DNA of 64,000 nt from Pseudomonas sp. PDM04 (GTDB lineage Bacteria; Pseudomonadota; Gammaproteobacteria; Pseudomonadales; Pseudomonadaceae): NCBI RefSeq assembly GCF_014851765.1, contig NZ_JACVAI010000002.1, forward strand, positions 124,001 to 188,000, read 5' to 3'. A program made the position numbers and the translations under genes. Under the pieces are notes generated by a model. It was given only the letters and a program-made list of their open reading frames with translations, ran no database searches and was not told the DNA's origin. Shown in pieces: positions 1-9,916 of the stretch (position 1 is its first letter; each line of letters starts with the position of its first letter).

Positions 1-879
1 GAATTGATTGTCGATGCCCGCAACGCGGTCGGTGAAAGCCCGGTCTGGGTGCCCGAGGAAAACGCCCTCTACTGGGTGGATATTCCGGTCGGGGCGCTGC
101 AGCGCTGGAACGCCGACAGCGGTCGGGTCGAGCGTTGGACCACCCCGGAAATGCTCGCCTGCATCGCCCGCCACCGTGACGGCCATTGGGTGGCCGGCAT
201 GGAAAGCGGCTTTTTCAGCCTGCACCCCCACGCCGACGGCAGCATCGACAGCCAGTTGCTGGCCCACATCGATCATGCCCGCACGGACATGCGCCTCAAC
301 GATGGTCGCTGTGATCGCCAGGGGCGTTTCTGGGCCGGCAGCATGGTGCTCGACATGAGCGCCAATGCGGTCGAAGGCGAACTGTATCGCTACAGCGCCG
401 GACAACGCGGGCCACTCACCGCGCAACTGGAGGGTTTTATCGTGCCCAACGGCCTGGGATTCAGCCCGGATGGCCGGACCCTGTACCTGTCCGATTCTCA
501 TCCGCAGGTCCAGCAGATCTGGGCGTTCGATTACGACACCGACAGCGGCACGCCGTCCAACCGCCGGCTGTTCGTCGACATGAAAGCGTTACCCGGCCGC
601 CCCGATGGCGCGGCTGTCGATGCCGAAGGCTGCTACTGGATCTGCGCCAACGATGCCGGGTTGATTCACCGTTTTACCCCTGACGGTCGCCTTGACCGCT
701 CCCTCACCGTTCCGGTGAAAAAACCGAGCATGTGCGCCTTCGGTGGCAGTCGACTGGACACGCTGTTCGTGACCTCGATCCGCCCCGGCGACGACCAGGA
801 CCCGCAATCGCTGGCCGGTGGCGTATTCGCCCTCGACCCGGGCGTCAAAGGGCTGGCCGAACCCCTCTTCACCCCCTAG
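1..879 (+). CDS. SMP-30/gluconolactonase/LRE family lactonase (5' end outside window)
   Basis: This is a six-bladed beta-propeller hydrolase that typically opens sugar-acid lactones in the cytoplasm. Visible family landmarks are GESPVW with the metal-binding Glu near the N-terminus, RLNDGR in the first third, PNGLGFSPDG and LSDS in the middle, and GRPDGAAVD towards the end. The frame is open to base 1 (Glu-Leu-Ile-Val-Asp-Ala), and related proteins have a few residues before this point, so the true start is probably just upstream of the window. It lies 69 bases before a TRAP transporter operon, which suggests that the transporter imports an aldonate or lactone. The exact sugar cannot be told from the sequence. 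Confidence 0.88.
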   Translation, partial: ELIVDARNAVGESPVWVPEENALYWVDIPVGALQRWNADSGRVERWTTPEMLACIARHRDGHWVAGMESGFFSLHPHADGSIDSQLLAHIDHARTDMRLNDGRCDRQGRFWAGSMVLDMSANAVEGELYRYSAGQRGPLTAQLEGFIVPNGLGFSPDGRTLYLSDSHPQVQQIWAFDYDTDSGTPSNRRLFVDMKALPGRPDGAAVDAEGCYWICANDAGLIHRFTPDGRLDRSLTVPVKKPSMCAFGGSRLDTLFVTSIRPGDDQDPQSLAGGVFALDPGVKGLAEPLFTP

Positions 880-948
880 CTACAGGCAACTCTGCTGCAC
901 CGCTGCGCCTTGAATACAAAAAAAATAACAACACTGGAGACTCACCCC

Positions 949-1920
949 ATGGATTTCAAACGCACTCTGCTCGCTGCTGCACTCCCCCTCGTGTTCACCC
1001 TCAGCAGTGCCGTCCAGGCGCTGGAAATCAAATTCGCCGACATCCACCCCGCCGGCTACCCGACCGTCACCGCCGAAGAACAACTGGGTAAAACCCTGGT
1101 GGCCGAAAGCGACGGCAAACTGACCTTCAAGATGTTCGCCGGCGGCGTGCTGGGGTCGGAGAAGGAAGTGATCGAACAGGCCCAGGTCGGTGCCATCCAG
1201 ATGGCGCGCGTCAGCCTGGGCATCGTCGGGCCGGTTGTGCCGGACGTGAACGTGTTCAACATGCCGTTCGTGTTCCGCGACCAGGCGCACATGCGCAAGG
1301 TCATCGACGGTGAAGTGGGCGACGCCATCCTCGACAAGATCACCGATTCCGAGTTCGGCCTGGTCGCCCTGGCCTGGATGGACGGCGGCACGCGCAACAT
1401 CTACACAAAAAAGCCGGTACGCAAACTGGAAGACCTCAAGGGCATGAAAATCCGTGTCCAGGGCAACCCGATGTTCATTGAAACCATCAACGCCATGGGC
1501 GGAAATGGTATCGCCATGGACACCGGCGAAATCTTCAGCGCCCTGCAGACGGGCGTGATCGATGGCGCGGAAAACAACCCGCCGACCCTGCTCGAGCACA
1601 ACCATTACCAGAACGCCAAGTTCTACAGCCTGACCGGTCACCTGATCCTGCCCGAGCCGATCGTGATGTCGAAAATCACCTGGGACAAACTCAGCCCCGA
1701 CCAACAGGCCCTGGTGAAGAAAGCGGCCAAGGCTGCCCAGGCTCAGGAGCGCACCCTGTGGGACGCCAAGTCCGCCAGCAGCGAAGAGAAGCTCAAGGCG
1801 GCGGGTGTCGAGTTCATCACCGTCGACAAAAAGCCTTTCTACGAGGCCACCGCCTCGATCCGCGAGAAGTACGGCGCGCCTTACGCTGACCTGATCAAGC
1901 GCATCGAAGCGGTCCAGTAA
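949..1920 (+). CDS. dctP: TRAP transporter periplasmic solute-binding subunit, DctP family
   Basis: This is the periplasmic binding protein of a tripartite ATP-independent transporter for organic or sugar acids. It has a signal peptide (MDFKRTLL, hydrophobic core, then AVQA before LEIKFAD). DctP hallmarks are KGMKIRVQGNP, with the carboxylate-clamping Arg, and GVIDGAENNP. I chose the ATG at 949 (323 residues, normal for the family) because TGGAGA sits 9 bases upstream; an in-frame TTG at 910 would add a non-signal extension. The DctQ and DctM subunits follow in the same direction. Confidence 0.93.
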   Translation: MDFKRTLLAAALPLVFTLSSAVQALEIKFADIHPAGYPTVTAEEQLGKTLVAESDGKLTFKMFAGGVLGSEKEVIEQAQVGAIQMARVSLGIVGPVVPDVNVFNMPFVFRDQAHMRKVIDGEVGDAILDKITDSEFGLVALAWMDGGTRNIYTKKPVRKLEDLKGMKIRVQGNPMFIETINAMGGNGIAMDTGEIFSALQTGVIDGAENNPPTLLEHNHYQNAKFYSLTGHLILPEPIVMSKITWDKLSPDQQALVKKAAKAAQAQERTLWDAKSASSEEKLKAAGVEFITVDKKPFYEATASIREKYGAPYADLIKRIEAVQ

Positions 1921-1998
1921 TCCTCCCTGCATTCAAGAAAGGCCCGGCGCCACTGACGTTGCTGTACGTCGGTGCGCGCCCGGTTACGGTGGAACCCG

Positions 1999-2526
1999 AT
2001 GAAGAATCAACTGCTGCGCATCAACGACCGGATTTACATGTCCTGCATCTGGGTCGCCGGCCTGTCAGTGCTCGCCATTGCACTGATCATTCCCTGGGGC
2101 GTGTTCGCCCGTTATGTTCTGGGTTCAGGCTCCAGCTGGCCTGAGCCCACCGCCATCCTGCTGATGATGGTGTTTACCTTCATCGGTGCCGCCGCCAGCT
2201 ACCGCGCCGGCGCACACATGGCGGTGGCCATGCTCACCGACCGCATGAACCCGTCCGTGCGCCAGGCCGTGGGCGTTTTCTCGCAACTGCTGATGGCCAC
2301 GGTGTGCCTGTTCATGACCATCTGGGGCACCAAGCTGTGCCTGTCCACCTGGAACCAGTTCATGGCGTCCCTGCCGGCCCTGCGCGTTGGCATCACCTAC
2401 ATGCCCATTCCCGTGGGCGGTCTGCTGACACTGATTTTTGTTTTGGAAAAACTGTTGTTCGGTGACCAGAGCAACCGGCGGGTCGTGCGTTTCGACCTGG
2501 TTGAAGAAAGCGAAGGTGGCGCATAA
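1999..2526 (+). CDS. dctQ: TRAP transporter small membrane subunit, DctQ family
   Basis: This is the four-helix small membrane subunit that bridges the binding protein and the DctM permease. Hydrophobic segments are visible near residues 15-37, 50-70, 90-108 and 130-148 of the 175-residue product. It has family-typical wording such as WPEPTAILLMMVFTFIGAAASYRAGAHMAV. The ATG at 1999 is preferred over an upstream in-frame GTG at 1972 because the Shine-Dalgarno-like GGTGGA lies just before it. Its stop codon abuts the dctM start directly (TAAATG), so the two are almost certainly co-translated. Confidence 0.9.
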   Translation: MKNQLLRINDRIYMSCIWVAGLSVLAIALIIPWGVFARYVLGSGSSWPEPTAILLMMVFTFIGAAASYRAGAHMAVAMLTDRMNPSVRQAVGVFSQLLMATVCLFMTIWGTKLCLSTWNQFMASLPALRVGITYMPIPVGGLLTLIFVLEKLLFGDQSNRRVVRFDLVEESEGGA

Positions 2527-3807
2527 ATGGACGCTCTGATTCTGATTGGCAGTTTTCTCGTGTTGATCCTGATCGGCATGCCGGTGGCGTATGCCCTGGG
2601 CCTGTCTGCGCTGATTGGCGCCTGGTGGATCGATATTCCGTTCCAGGCGCTGATGATTCAGGTTGCCGGCGGCGTCAACAAGTTCTCCCTGTTGGCGATT
2701 CCGTTTTTCGTACTGGCCGGCGCAATCATGGCCGAGGGCGGCATGTCCCGGCGCCTGGTGGCGTTCGCTGGCGTGCTGGTGGGTTTCGTGCGCGGTGGCT
2801 TGTCGCTGGTCAACATCATGGCCTCGACCTTCTTCGGCGCGATTTCCGGCTCCTCGGTCGCGGACACCGCCTCGGTGGGTTCGGTGCTGATCCCGGAAAT
2901 GGAACGCAAAGGCTATCCAAGGGAGTTCGCCACCGCCGTTACCGTCAGCGGTTCGGTGCAGGCGTTGCTCACCCCGCCCAGCCACAACTCGGTGATCTAC
3001 TCGCTGGCGGCCGGCGGTACGGTGTCGATTGCCTCGCTGTTCATGGCGGGCATCGTCCCGGGTCTGTTGATGAGCGCGTGCCTGATGGTGCTGTGCCTGA
3101 TCTTCGCCAAGAAGCGTGATTACCCCAAGGGCGAAGTCATTCCCCTCAGGCAGGCACTGAAAATCTGCGGCGAAGCGATGTGGGGCCTGATGGCGATGGT
3201 CATCATTCTCGGCGGGATTCTCTCGGGGGTCTTCACCGCCACCGAGTCGGCCGCCATCGCGGTGCTCTGGGCGTTCTTCGTCACCATGTTCATCTACCGC
3301 GACTACAAGTGGAGCGAGTTGCCGAAACTGATGCACCGCACCGTGCGGACCATCTCGATCGTGATGATCCTGATCGGCTTCGCCGCGAGCTTCGGCTACA
3401 TCATGACGCTGATGCAGATCCCGGCGAAAATCACCACGCTGTTCCTGACGCTGTCGGACAACCGCTACGTGATCCTGATGTGCATCAACGTCATGTTGCT
3501 GCTGCTCGGCGCCGTGATGGACATGGCCCCGCTGATCCTGATTCTCACGCCGATCCTGCTGCCGGTGATTCTGGGCATCGGTGTCGACCCGGTCCACTTC
3601 GGCATGATCATGCTGGTGAACCTGGGGATTGGCTTGATCACACCGCCGGTGGGCGCGGTGCTCTTCGTGGGGTCCGCCGTGGGCAAGGTCAGTATCGAAA
3701 CGACTGTGAAGGCGCTGCTGCCGTTCTATGCCGTGCTGTTCCTGGTACTGATGGCCGTGACCTACATTCCGGCACTGTCGCTGTGGTTGCCGCACCTGGT
3801 GTTGTAA
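2527..3807 (+). CDS. dctM: TRAP transporter large permease, DctM family
   Basis: This is a twelve-helix ion-coupled permease of the DctM/TRAP-T family, 426 residues (normal length). Typical features are the opening LIGMPVAYALGLSALIGAWW, the EGGMSRRLVAFAGVLVGFVRGGL segment, and the C-terminal LVNLGIGLITPPVGAVLFVGSAVGK signature. It starts immediately after the dctQ stop. With the lactonase and the downstream aldose epimerase it forms a sugar-acid uptake and processing module. Confidence 0.94.
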   Translation: MDALILIGSFLVLILIGMPVAYALGLSALIGAWWIDIPFQALMIQVAGGVNKFSLLAIPFFVLAGAIMAEGGMSRRLVAFAGVLVGFVRGGLSLVNIMASTFFGAISGSSVADTASVGSVLIPEMERKGYPREFATAVTVSGSVQALLTPPSHNSVIYSLAAGGTVSIASLFMAGIVPGLLMSACLMVLCLIFAKKRDYPKGEVIPLRQALKICGEAMWGLMAMVIILGGILSGVFTATESAAIAVLWAFFVTMFIYRDYKWSELPKLMHRTVRTISIVMILIGFAASFGYIMTLMQIPAKITTLFLTLSDNRYVILMCINVMLLLLGAVMDMAPLILILTPILLPVILGIGVDPVHFGMIMLVNLGIGLITPPVGAVLFVGSAVGKVSIETTVKALLPFYAVLFLVLMAVTYIPALSLWLPHLVL

Positions 3808-3887
3808 CCGGGCTTCGTTGACTTGCAGGGGTCCGGTTCGCCGGCTCCTGCAGCCATCCCACGTCCTCCTTCATATCGCTGGTCAAT

Positions 3888-4760
3888 ATGACGTCCACAC
3901 TGCTTGAACTCGAAGACGAATTCACCCGCCTCACCCTCTGCCCCGACACCGGTGGCGCCATCGTCAACTGGACGGTGCTGCGCAGTGGACAGCCGCTGTT
4001 GCGTCACAGCGACGCCGAGGCACTGAGCACCGGGCTTGCCAACAAACTTGGCGGATTTCCCCTGGTGCCCTGGTCAAACCGCATTTCCGACGACGGTTTC
4101 GACCGCCCGGATGGCTGGCTGGCCCTGGAACCCAACACGCTGACCGATCCTTATCCCATCCATGGCAGCGCCTGGCAGCAACCGTGGCAGGTGGTTTCGC
4201 GGACAACCGATGAAGTGCTCCTGCAACTCGACAGCAGCACCCCGTTCGCCTACTGCGCCCGGCAACGGTTTCACTTGAGCGGCGGCAAACTGAGCATCGA
4301 CCTGCACGTCACCCATCTGGCCGAACGCGCTGCCTGGCATGGCTTGGGGTTGCACCCCTATCTGCCGCGCACCCGCAGCACCCGGTTGCAGGCCAAGGCC
4401 GGGCAAGTCTGGTTGTGCGATGCGTCCAAAATGCCGACCCGACTCAGTCCGCTGCCCGCCGATTGGGATTTCCACTCACTCAAAGGCCTGCCCGACACCT
4501 TGGTCGACAACGGTTTCTGCGGCTGGGATGGGCATTGCCTGATCCAGCAGGCGGACCTGGGCTATGAGCTGCAATGCCAGGCCCACGGCAGCGAATACTT
4601 CCTGCTCTACTGCCCGGTGGGCCTGGATTTTTTCTGCATCGAGCCGGTCAGCCATCCGGTCAATGCCCACCATCTGCCAGGCCGCCCGGGTCTGGTGTTG
4701 CTGGAGCAGGACCAAAGCACACAACTGGGTTTCAGCCTGCACTATCGCGAGCTGGCCTAA
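3888..4760 (+). CDS. Aldose 1-epimerase (galactose mutarotase-like)
   Basis: This 290-residue galactose-mutarotase-fold enzyme probably interconverts alpha and beta anomers of an aldose. Signatures include VPWSNRISDDGF (sugar-binding Asn-Arg), PIHGSAW with the conserved His of the first active-site loop, and WHGLGLHPYL near the middle. It follows the TRAP operon after 80 bases, with no clear Shine-Dalgarno sequence before the ATG. Its last four bases overlap the 3' end of the oppositely oriented sensor kinase. Substrate unknown; pentose or galactose-type sugars fit the context. Confidence 0.85.
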   Translation: MTSTLLELEDEFTRLTLCPDTGGAIVNWTVLRSGQPLLRHSDAEALSTGLANKLGGFPLVPWSNRISDDGFDRPDGWLALEPNTLTDPYPIHGSAWQQPWQVVSRTTDEVLLQLDSSTPFAYCARQRFHLSGGKLSIDLHVTHLAERAAWHGLGLHPYLPRTRSTRLQAKAGQVWLCDASKMPTRLSPLPADWDFHSLKGLPDTLVDNGFCGWDGHCLIQQADLGYELQCQAHGSEYFLLYCPVGLDFFCIEPVSHPVNAHHLPGRPGLVLLEQDQSTQLGFSLHYRELA

Positions 4761-6484
4761 CCCAGCATCTGGCTCAGCACCGCCCGCAGCTTGCCGGGTT
4801 TCACCGGTTTGTTCAGCAGCGGCGCATCGAGCCTTTGCAGCGAGCGCCGGCATTGATCGGTGCGGTCCGCGGTGATGATCACCGCCGGAATCGTGCGGCG
4901 GAAATGTTCACGCAGACGCCGCACCACTTCGCAACCGACCACGCCGTGGTCAAGGTGGTAGTCCGCCAGGATCAGTTCCGGCGCTTGCCCTTTCAACGCC
5001 GCCAGTGCGGCGGCTTCGTCGGTGGCGGTGACCACCTCGCAGCCCCACTGCCCGAGCAGTGCGCTCATGCTTTGCAGAATGCTCACTTCATTGTCCAGCA
5101 CCAGCAAACGCCGGCCCGGTAACGGATTGCCCGTGCCCGGTTGCGGCGGCGCGAGGCTGATGGGCAATGGCACCTCCATGGAAATCGGCACCTCGATGCT
5201 GAACAGCGAGCCGCGCCCCGGCCGCGACCGCACCTGGATCCGGTAGTCGAGGATCTTGGCGATCCGCTCGACAATCGCCAGCCCCAGGCCGACGCCCTTG
5301 CGGTCGGCGGCGCGGCCGACATCCAGCTGATTGAATTCGAGGAAGATCGAATCAAGGCGATCCGCCGGGATGCCCCGCCCGGTGTCCCAGACCTCCAGCC
5401 GCAAAAAGTCACCGCGACGCCTGGCCCCGAGCAGGATGCTGCCCTGATCGGTGTAGCGGCAGGCGTTGCTGAGGAAGTTGCGCAGGATCCGGGTCACCAG
5501 ACGCAGGTCGGTACGAATGGCGTAGTCGCCCATGTGCACACGCAAGCCCAACCCGGCGGCCGCAGCGACCGACTGGAACTCCGACACCAACGGCCCGAGC
5601 AACTCGTCGAGGCGGTACAAGGCCACATCCGGCTTGACCGCTGCCTGATCGAGGCGGGAAATGTCCAGCAGGTCGGTGAGCAGGTCTTCTGCACCTTCCA
5701 GGGCCTGATGGGTGCGTTCGACCAGCACCTGCTCGACCTCCGGCAACTGACGCTCACGCAAGGTGGAAATCAGCAGGCGCGCGGCGTTGAGCGGTTGCAG
5801 CAAGTCGTGACTGGCCGCCGCAAGGTATTTGTCCTTGCTGCGGTTGGCGGCTTCGGCGGCATCACGGGCATCGCGCAGGGCTTCGGCGATCTGCTTGCGC
5901 TGGGTGATCTGCTGCTGCAGGTTGCGATTGGCCTCCAGCAACTCGTCGGTGCGCGCGGTGACCCGCTGCTCCAGTTCGTCATTGAGTTGCTGCAGACGCT
6001 GCTGCGCCAGCTTGCGCTCGGTGATGTCGGCGACGAACCCTTCCACCAGCCCTTCCTGACCGGGCTTGAGCAACAGGTTCATCAACGCGTCGAGGTGGCT
6101 GCCGTCCTGGCGCCGCAACTGGGTTTCGTAGCCGTGCAGGCTGCCCTGGTGGCGGAGGATTTCGCCGATGTTTTCCAGCTCCTCGGCGCCGCCGACGAAC
6201 AGGTTGCTCGCCAGGTCCGCCAGGGAAAACAGCACTTGCTGAGGATTCTGATAGCCGAGCATGCGTGCCATCGCCGGGTTGGCGGCGCGCATGCCTTGCA
6301 GCAGGCTGGCCTGAAAAATGCCATGCACGGCATTTTCGAACAGCCACTTGTAGCGATTGCGCTCGGCTTCGAGTTCATCCAGGCGCGCGGCCAGTTCCGG
6401 GTAATGACTCTTGCGCGCTGAGTGACTGCCTAACCCCAACAGCCCCGCCAGCGCCCGTTGCTGATCGTCAGAGGGCTTCGCCAT
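4757..6484 (-). CDS. ercS: Hybrid sensor histidine kinase (PAS-HisKA-HATPase-REC), ErcS-like
   Basis: This is a cytoplasmic hybrid kinase of about 575 residues without membrane segments. Order: PAS domain (about 45-165, ending ITERK), coiled coil (about 165-215), H-box LAAASHDLLQPLNAARL with the phospho-accepting His226, HATPase with DTGRGIP and KGVGLGLAIV, and a C-terminal receiver (from about 455, ADYHLD holding the phospho-Asp). The start at 6484 overlaps the end of ercA by 17 bases; another ATG at 6502 would add six residues. In P. aeruginosa the kinase gene ercS lies next to ercA in the ethanol oxidation regulatory network, and in P. putida a homologous kinase closes the ped cluster. Its partner regulator is not visible from sequence. 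Confidence 0.85.
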   Translation of the reverse strand: MAKPSDDQQRALAGLLGLGSHSARKSHYPELAARLDELEAERNRYKWLFENAVHGIFQASLLQGMRAANPAMARMLGYQNPQQVLFSLADLASNLFVGGAEELENIGEILRHQGSLHGYETQLRRQDGSHLDALMNLLLKPGQEGLVEGFVADITERKLAQQRLQQLNDELEQRVTARTDELLEANRNLQQQITQRKQIAEALRDARDAAEAANRSKDKYLAAASHDLLQPLNAARLLISTLRERQLPEVEQVLVERTHQALEGAEDLLTDLLDISRLDQAAVKPDVALYRLDELLGPLVSEFQSVAAAAGLGLRVHMGDYAIRTDLRLVTRILRNFLSNACRYTDQGSILLGARRRGDFLRLEVWDTGRGIPADRLDSIFLEFNQLDVGRAADRKGVGLGLAIVERIAKILDYRIQVRSRPGRGSLFSIEVPISMEVPLPISLAPPQPGTGNPLPGRRLLVLDNEVSILQSMSALLGQWGCEVVTATDEAAALAALKGQAPELILADYHLDHGVVGCEVVRRLREHFRRTIPAVIITADRTDQCRRSLQRLDAPLLNKPVKPGKLRAVLSQMLG

Positions 6485-7631
6485 AGACGACCTCGACATC
6501 ACGCTGGCTGGACTCGCGCGGGTTGGTCAGGATGCACGGATCGTCCATGGCGTGTTGCGACAGGAACGGAATGTCCGCCGTGCTGACCCCGTGCAGACCC
6601 AGGGTTTCATGGAAGCCGATCGCATGCTTGAGGGCAATCAGGTGTTCCACCAGGCGTGCGCAGATCTGCCGATGATTGAGCCCGCGGCAATCGATGCCGA
6701 AGGTCTCGGCAATCACTTTGAAACGCTCCGGCGCGGAGCTGTAGTTGAACGCCACCACATGCTCGACCAGCACCGCGTTGCACAGGCCATGGGGCAGGTC
6801 CAGGAAGCCGCCCAGGCTGTGGGACATGGCGTGCACCGCGCCGAGGATCGCGTTGGAGAACGCCAGCCCGGCCTGCATGCTGCCGAGCATGATTTTCTCG
6901 CGCAGGGCGATGTCCGTCGGGTTGGCGATCATCTGCACCAGGTTGCCGTTGATCAGGCGCATCGCCTCCAGCGCATGGGGGTCGGTCAAGGGTCCGTGGC
7001 CCGTGGAAACGAAGGCCTCGATGGCGTGCACCAGTGCATCGATGCCGGTACAGGCGGACAGGAACGGGTCCATGCTCAGGGTGGTTTCCGGGTCGATCAG
7101 CGACACGTCCGGCACCACCGCCTTGCTGACGATGGAAAACTTCATGCGTTCCTGCTGGTTGGAAATGATCACGAACTGCGACACATCCGCCGACGTGCCG
7201 GCGGTGGTCGGGATCAGGATCAATGGCGGGCTGGGCACGCGGATGGTGTCCACGCCCTCGAACTCGAGGATGCTGCGCCCGTGGGCGACGACGATGCCGA
7301 TGCCCTTGCCGCAATCCATCGGGCTGCCGCCACCGACGGCGACGATCACGTCGCAATGGTTTTCCCGGTACAACTCGGCGCCGAGCATGACTTCCTCGAC
7401 CCGGGGGTTGGGCGACACATCCTTGTACAGGCAGTAATCGATGCCCAGCGCCTGCAGGCTGGCCTCGACATCGGCCACCCACCCGGCGGCGATCACCCCG
7501 GGGTCGCTGACGATCAGCACCTTGCGGGCCCCGAAGGTCTTGGCGTAATTGCCGACGTTGTGCCGGCACCCGGCACCGAAAATGATTTCAGGCGAAACGA
7601 ATTTACGCAGCTGGCTGAGACTCTGGCTCAT
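6468..7631 (-). CDS. ercA: Iron-containing alcohol dehydrogenase ErcA
   Basis: This is a 387-residue group III (Fe-type) NAD-linked alcohol dehydrogenase, cytoplasmic. Visible are the nucleotide-binding GGGSPMDCGKG motif, the metal-binding helix LSACTGIDALVHAIEAF (Asp and His ligands), and AVHAMSHSLGG and DLPHGLCNA carrying the other His ligands. I took the ATG at 7631 (MSQSLSQL); an in-frame start 39 bases upstream is less family-like. ercA is a known member of the PQQ ethanol oxidation regulon of P. aeruginosa, where it appears to have a signalling rather than bulk catabolic role. A palindrome TACCCGGGTA lies 85 bases upstream and may be its operator. Confidence 0.9.
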   Translation of the reverse strand: MSQSLSQLRKFVSPEIIFGAGCRHNVGNYAKTFGARKVLIVSDPGVIAAGWVADVEASLQALGIDYCLYKDVSPNPRVEEVMLGAELYRENHCDVIVAVGGGSPMDCGKGIGIVVAHGRSILEFEGVDTIRVPSPPLILIPTTAGTSADVSQFVIISNQQERMKFSIVSKAVVPDVSLIDPETTLSMDPFLSACTGIDALVHAIEAFVSTGHGPLTDPHALEAMRLINGNLVQMIANPTDIALREKIMLGSMQAGLAFSNAILGAVHAMSHSLGGFLDLPHGLCNAVLVEHVVAFNYSSAPERFKVIAETFGIDCRGLNHRQICARLVEHLIALKHAIGFHETLGLHGVSTADIPFLSQHAMDDPCILTNPRESSQRDVEVVYGEAL

Positions 7632-7715
7632 TGGAAAGCCTGTTTTTATTGTTTTGAAAGGTAAAGCCACACTAACCCATCCGGCTGCGAATGCAATCAG
7701 ACCAATTGATGGATA

Positions 7716-7725
7716 TACCCGGGTA
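7716..7725. promoter_or_regulatory. Candidate ped-regulon box upstream of ercA
   Basis: TACCCGGGTA is a perfect 10-bp palindrome 85 bases upstream of the ercA start. It matches 8 of 10 positions of the TACCTTGGTA box found in the pedF-pedE and pedA1-pedS2 promoters. It lies in the 103-base gap between pqqE and ercA, so ercA can have its own promoter. Functional role inferred. Confidence 0.45.
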
Positions 7726-7734
7726 CTCCCACAG

Positions 7735-8877
7735 TCAGCCGCGGTAGATCAGGCGCGACGCCTTCTCGTTGCGCAGCACCAGCTGCTCCATGCCCTGCCC
7801 CGGCGCGTCGGCTTCTTCGCGGGCCTTGAGGATGACGCCGTGGTGCGGCGACTTGCTGCACACCGGATCGGCATTTTCGGCATCACCGGTGAGCATGAAC
7901 GCCTGGCAGCGACAGCCACCGAGGTCCTTGTGTTTTTCATCGCAGGAGCGGCAAGGTTCCTTCATCCAGTCATCGCCGCGAAAGCGGTTAAAGCCGAAGG
8001 AATCGTTCCAGATGTGCTCGATGCTGTGCTCACGCACGTTGGGAAACTGCACCGGCAATTGCCGGGCGCTGTGACACGGCAGCGCGGTGCCATCCGGAGT
8101 GATGTCGAGAAACAGGTTGGCCCAGCCATTCATGCAGGTTTTCGGGCGTTCCTCGTAGTAATCCGGGGTGACGAAGATCAGCTTGCACGGGTGCCCCTGG
8201 GCTTCCAGGCGCTGACGGTATTGCTGGGTGATGCGTTCGGCACGCTGCAGTTGCTCACGGGTGGGCAGCAGGCCGGCGCGATTGAGTTCGGCCCAGCCAT
8301 AGAACTGGCACGTGGCCAATTCGACAAAATCCGCCTCCAGTTCCAGGCAAAGGTCGATGATCCGGTCGATGCGATCGATGTTGTGCCGGTGAGTGACGAA
8401 GTTCAGCACCATCGGATAACCCTGGGCTTTCACCGCCCTGGCCATCGCCAGTTTTTGTGCGAAGGCCTTGCGTGAGCCGGCAAGCAGGTTATTGACCGTT
8501 TCGTCGGCCGCCTGAAAGCTGATCTGGATGTGATCGAGCCCGGCCACCTTGAATTCGGCGATCTTGCCTTCGGTCAGGCCGATCCCCGAGGTGATCAGGT
8601 TGGTGTAGTAACCCATGTCCCGGGCAGCCTTGATCAGCTCGGCCAAGTCCTGGCGCACCAGCGGCTCGCCCCCGGAAAAGCCCAATTGCGCGGCGCCCAT
8701 GGCCCGCGCCTCGGCGAACACGCGAATCCATTCATCGGTGCTCAACTCCGCGCCCTGTTGGGCGAAGTCCAGCGGGTTGGAGCAATAAGGACATTGCAAC
8801 GGGCAGCGATAAGTCAGCTCGGCCAACAGCCACAACGGCGGGCCGGGCGGTGCATCACTCGATCCAGAACTGCGCAT
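7735..8877 (-). CDS. pqqE: PQQ biosynthesis radical SAM enzyme PqqE
   Basis: PqqE forms the carbon-carbon bond between the Glu and Tyr of PqqA, the first committed step of PQQ synthesis. The 380-residue product has the radical SAM CX3CX2C motif (Cys25, Cys29, Cys32 in [13 protein letters not shown]), the GGEP motif, and a C-terminal SPASM region rich in Cys ([26 protein letters not shown]) for auxiliary Fe-S clusters. The start at 8877 is chosen because CTGGAGGTGG precedes it; a longer open frame upstream is the shadow of pqqD. It overlaps the end of pqqD by 23 bases. Confidence 0.95.
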   Translation of the reverse strand: MRSSGSSDAPPGPPLWLLAELTYRCPLQCPYCSNPLDFAQQGAELSTDEWIRVFAEARAMGAAQLGFSGGEPLVRQDLAELIKAARDMGYYTNLITSGIGLTEGKIAEFKVAGLDHIQISFQAADETVNNLLAGSRKAFAQKLAMARAVKAQGYPMVLNFVTHRHNIDRIDRIIDLCLELEADFVELATCQFYGWAELNRAGLLPTREQLQRAERITQQYRQRLEAQGHPCKLIFVTPDYYEERPKTCMNGWANLFLDITPDGTALPCHSARQLPVQFPNVREHSIEHIWNDSFGFNRFRGDDWMKEPCRSCDEKHKDLGGCRCQAFMLTGDAENADPVCSKSPHHGVILKAREEADAPGQGMEQLVLRNEKASRLIYRG

Positions 8878-9127
8878 GGGCCACCTCCAGAAACGCCAGC
8901 ACATCCTCGTCGATCCCCGGCACACCGGGGAAACTCGCCGACAGTGAATCGATGATGTCTGCCACGCTGCGTTGCCCATCCACCAGGCCGAGAATCTGCC
9001 CGGCGCTGGCATTGAGTTTGATCATGCCCTCGGGGTACAGCAGCACGTGGCAGTCCTGGCGCGGCTCCCATTGCAGGCGAAAACCCCGGCGCAATGCCGG
9101 CGATTGCCCTCGGTCGATCAGGCTCAC
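8855..9127 (-). CDS. pqqD: PqqA-binding chaperone PqqD
   Basis: This 90-residue RiPP recognition element binds PqqA and presents it to PqqE. Typical features are the [12 protein letters not shown]-terminal strand, the [17 protein letters not shown] core and the helix [15 protein letters not shown]. It starts at a GTG whose last two bases form the pqqC stop (GTGA), a tight translational coupling. Length and sequence are normal for Pseudomonas PqqD. Confidence 0.95.
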   Translation of the reverse strand: MSLIDRGQSPALRRGFRLQWEPRQDCHVLLYPEGMIKLNASAGQILGLVDGQRSVADIIDSLSASFPGVPGIDEDVLAFLEVAHAQFWIE

Positions 9128-9876
9128 AGCGCGATCCCCCGGTGCCAGACGTTGTCCCGGGTGACCGTGTGATAAGGCGGACGCTCCAGTTCATAGGCCA
9201 TGCTCATGGCGTCGAGCATGCTCCACAGCACATCGAGCTTGAATTGCAGGATTTCCAGCATGCGTTGCTGGCCCTCGACGGTGACGTAGTGTGCCAGGGT
9301 GATGCGCAAGCCATGCTCGACATCACGCCGCGCCTGGCTCAGTCGCGTACGGAAGTAGTCGTAGCCGCCGACGTCGATCCACGGGTAATGCGTCGGCCAG
9401 GCGTCGAGTCGCGACTGGTGGATCTGCGGCGCGAACAATTCGGTCAGCGAGCTGCTGGCCGCCTCCTGCCAGCAAGCGCGCCGGGCGAAGTTGACGTAGG
9501 CGTCCACGGCAAACCGCACCCCCGGCAGTACCAGTTCCTGGGACAGGATCCGCTCACGGTCCAGCCCCACGGCTTCGCCCAGGCGCAACCAGGCCTCGAT
9601 GCCGCCCGCGCTACCGGGCACGCCGTCGTGGTCGAGAATCCGTTGCAGCCACTCGCGGCGCACCTCCCGGTCAGGGCAGTTGGCGAGGATGGCGGCGTCT
9701 TTCAGGGGGATGTTCACCTGGTAATAGAAACGATTGGCGACCCAGCCCTGGATCTGTTCGCGCGTGGCACGACCGGCGTACATCGCCTGATGGAAGGGAT
9801 GATGGATGTGGTAATAGGCCCCCTTGGCGCGCAGGGCCTGTTCGAACTCGGCGGGGGTCAAGGGGGTTTCGTTCAT
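9124..9876 (-). CDS. pqqC: Pyrroloquinoline-quinone synthase PqqC
   Basis: PqqC is the cofactorless oxidase that performs the last ring closure and eight-electron oxidation to PQQ. The 250-residue helical protein carries [35 protein letters not shown] and [22 protein letters not shown], all typical. The ATG at 9876 (MNETPLTP) is preferred over upstream in-frame starts because GGAG lies just before it and the upstream codons run through a REP element. It is separated from pqqB by 153 bases holding a REP pair. Confidence 0.96.
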   Translation of the reverse strand: MNETPLTPAEFEQALRAKGAYYHIHHPFHQAMYAGRATREQIQGWVANRFYYQVNIPLKDAAILANCPDREVRREWLQRILDHDGVPGSAGGIEAWLRLGEAVGLDRERILSQELVLPGVRFAVDAYVNFARRACWQEAASSSLTELFAPQIHQSRLDAWPTHYPWIDVGGYDYFRTRLSQARRDVEHGLRITLAHYVTVEGQQRMLEILQFKLDVLWSMLDAMSMAYELERPPYHTVTRDNVWHRGIAL

Positions 9877-9916
9877 TGCGGGTCTCCGGAAGATTCTGCG
9901 TGTCTGGTCTGGCGCT

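Noticed and set aside
3818..3860. Imperfect hairpin after dctM considered as terminator
   Set aside because: The stem (GCAGGGGTCCGG/CCGGCTCCTGC) has mismatches and no T-run.
8878..9012. Longer pqqE start at 9012
   Set aside because: The extension is the shadow of pqqD; GGAGG before 8877 and the family N-terminus support the shorter form.
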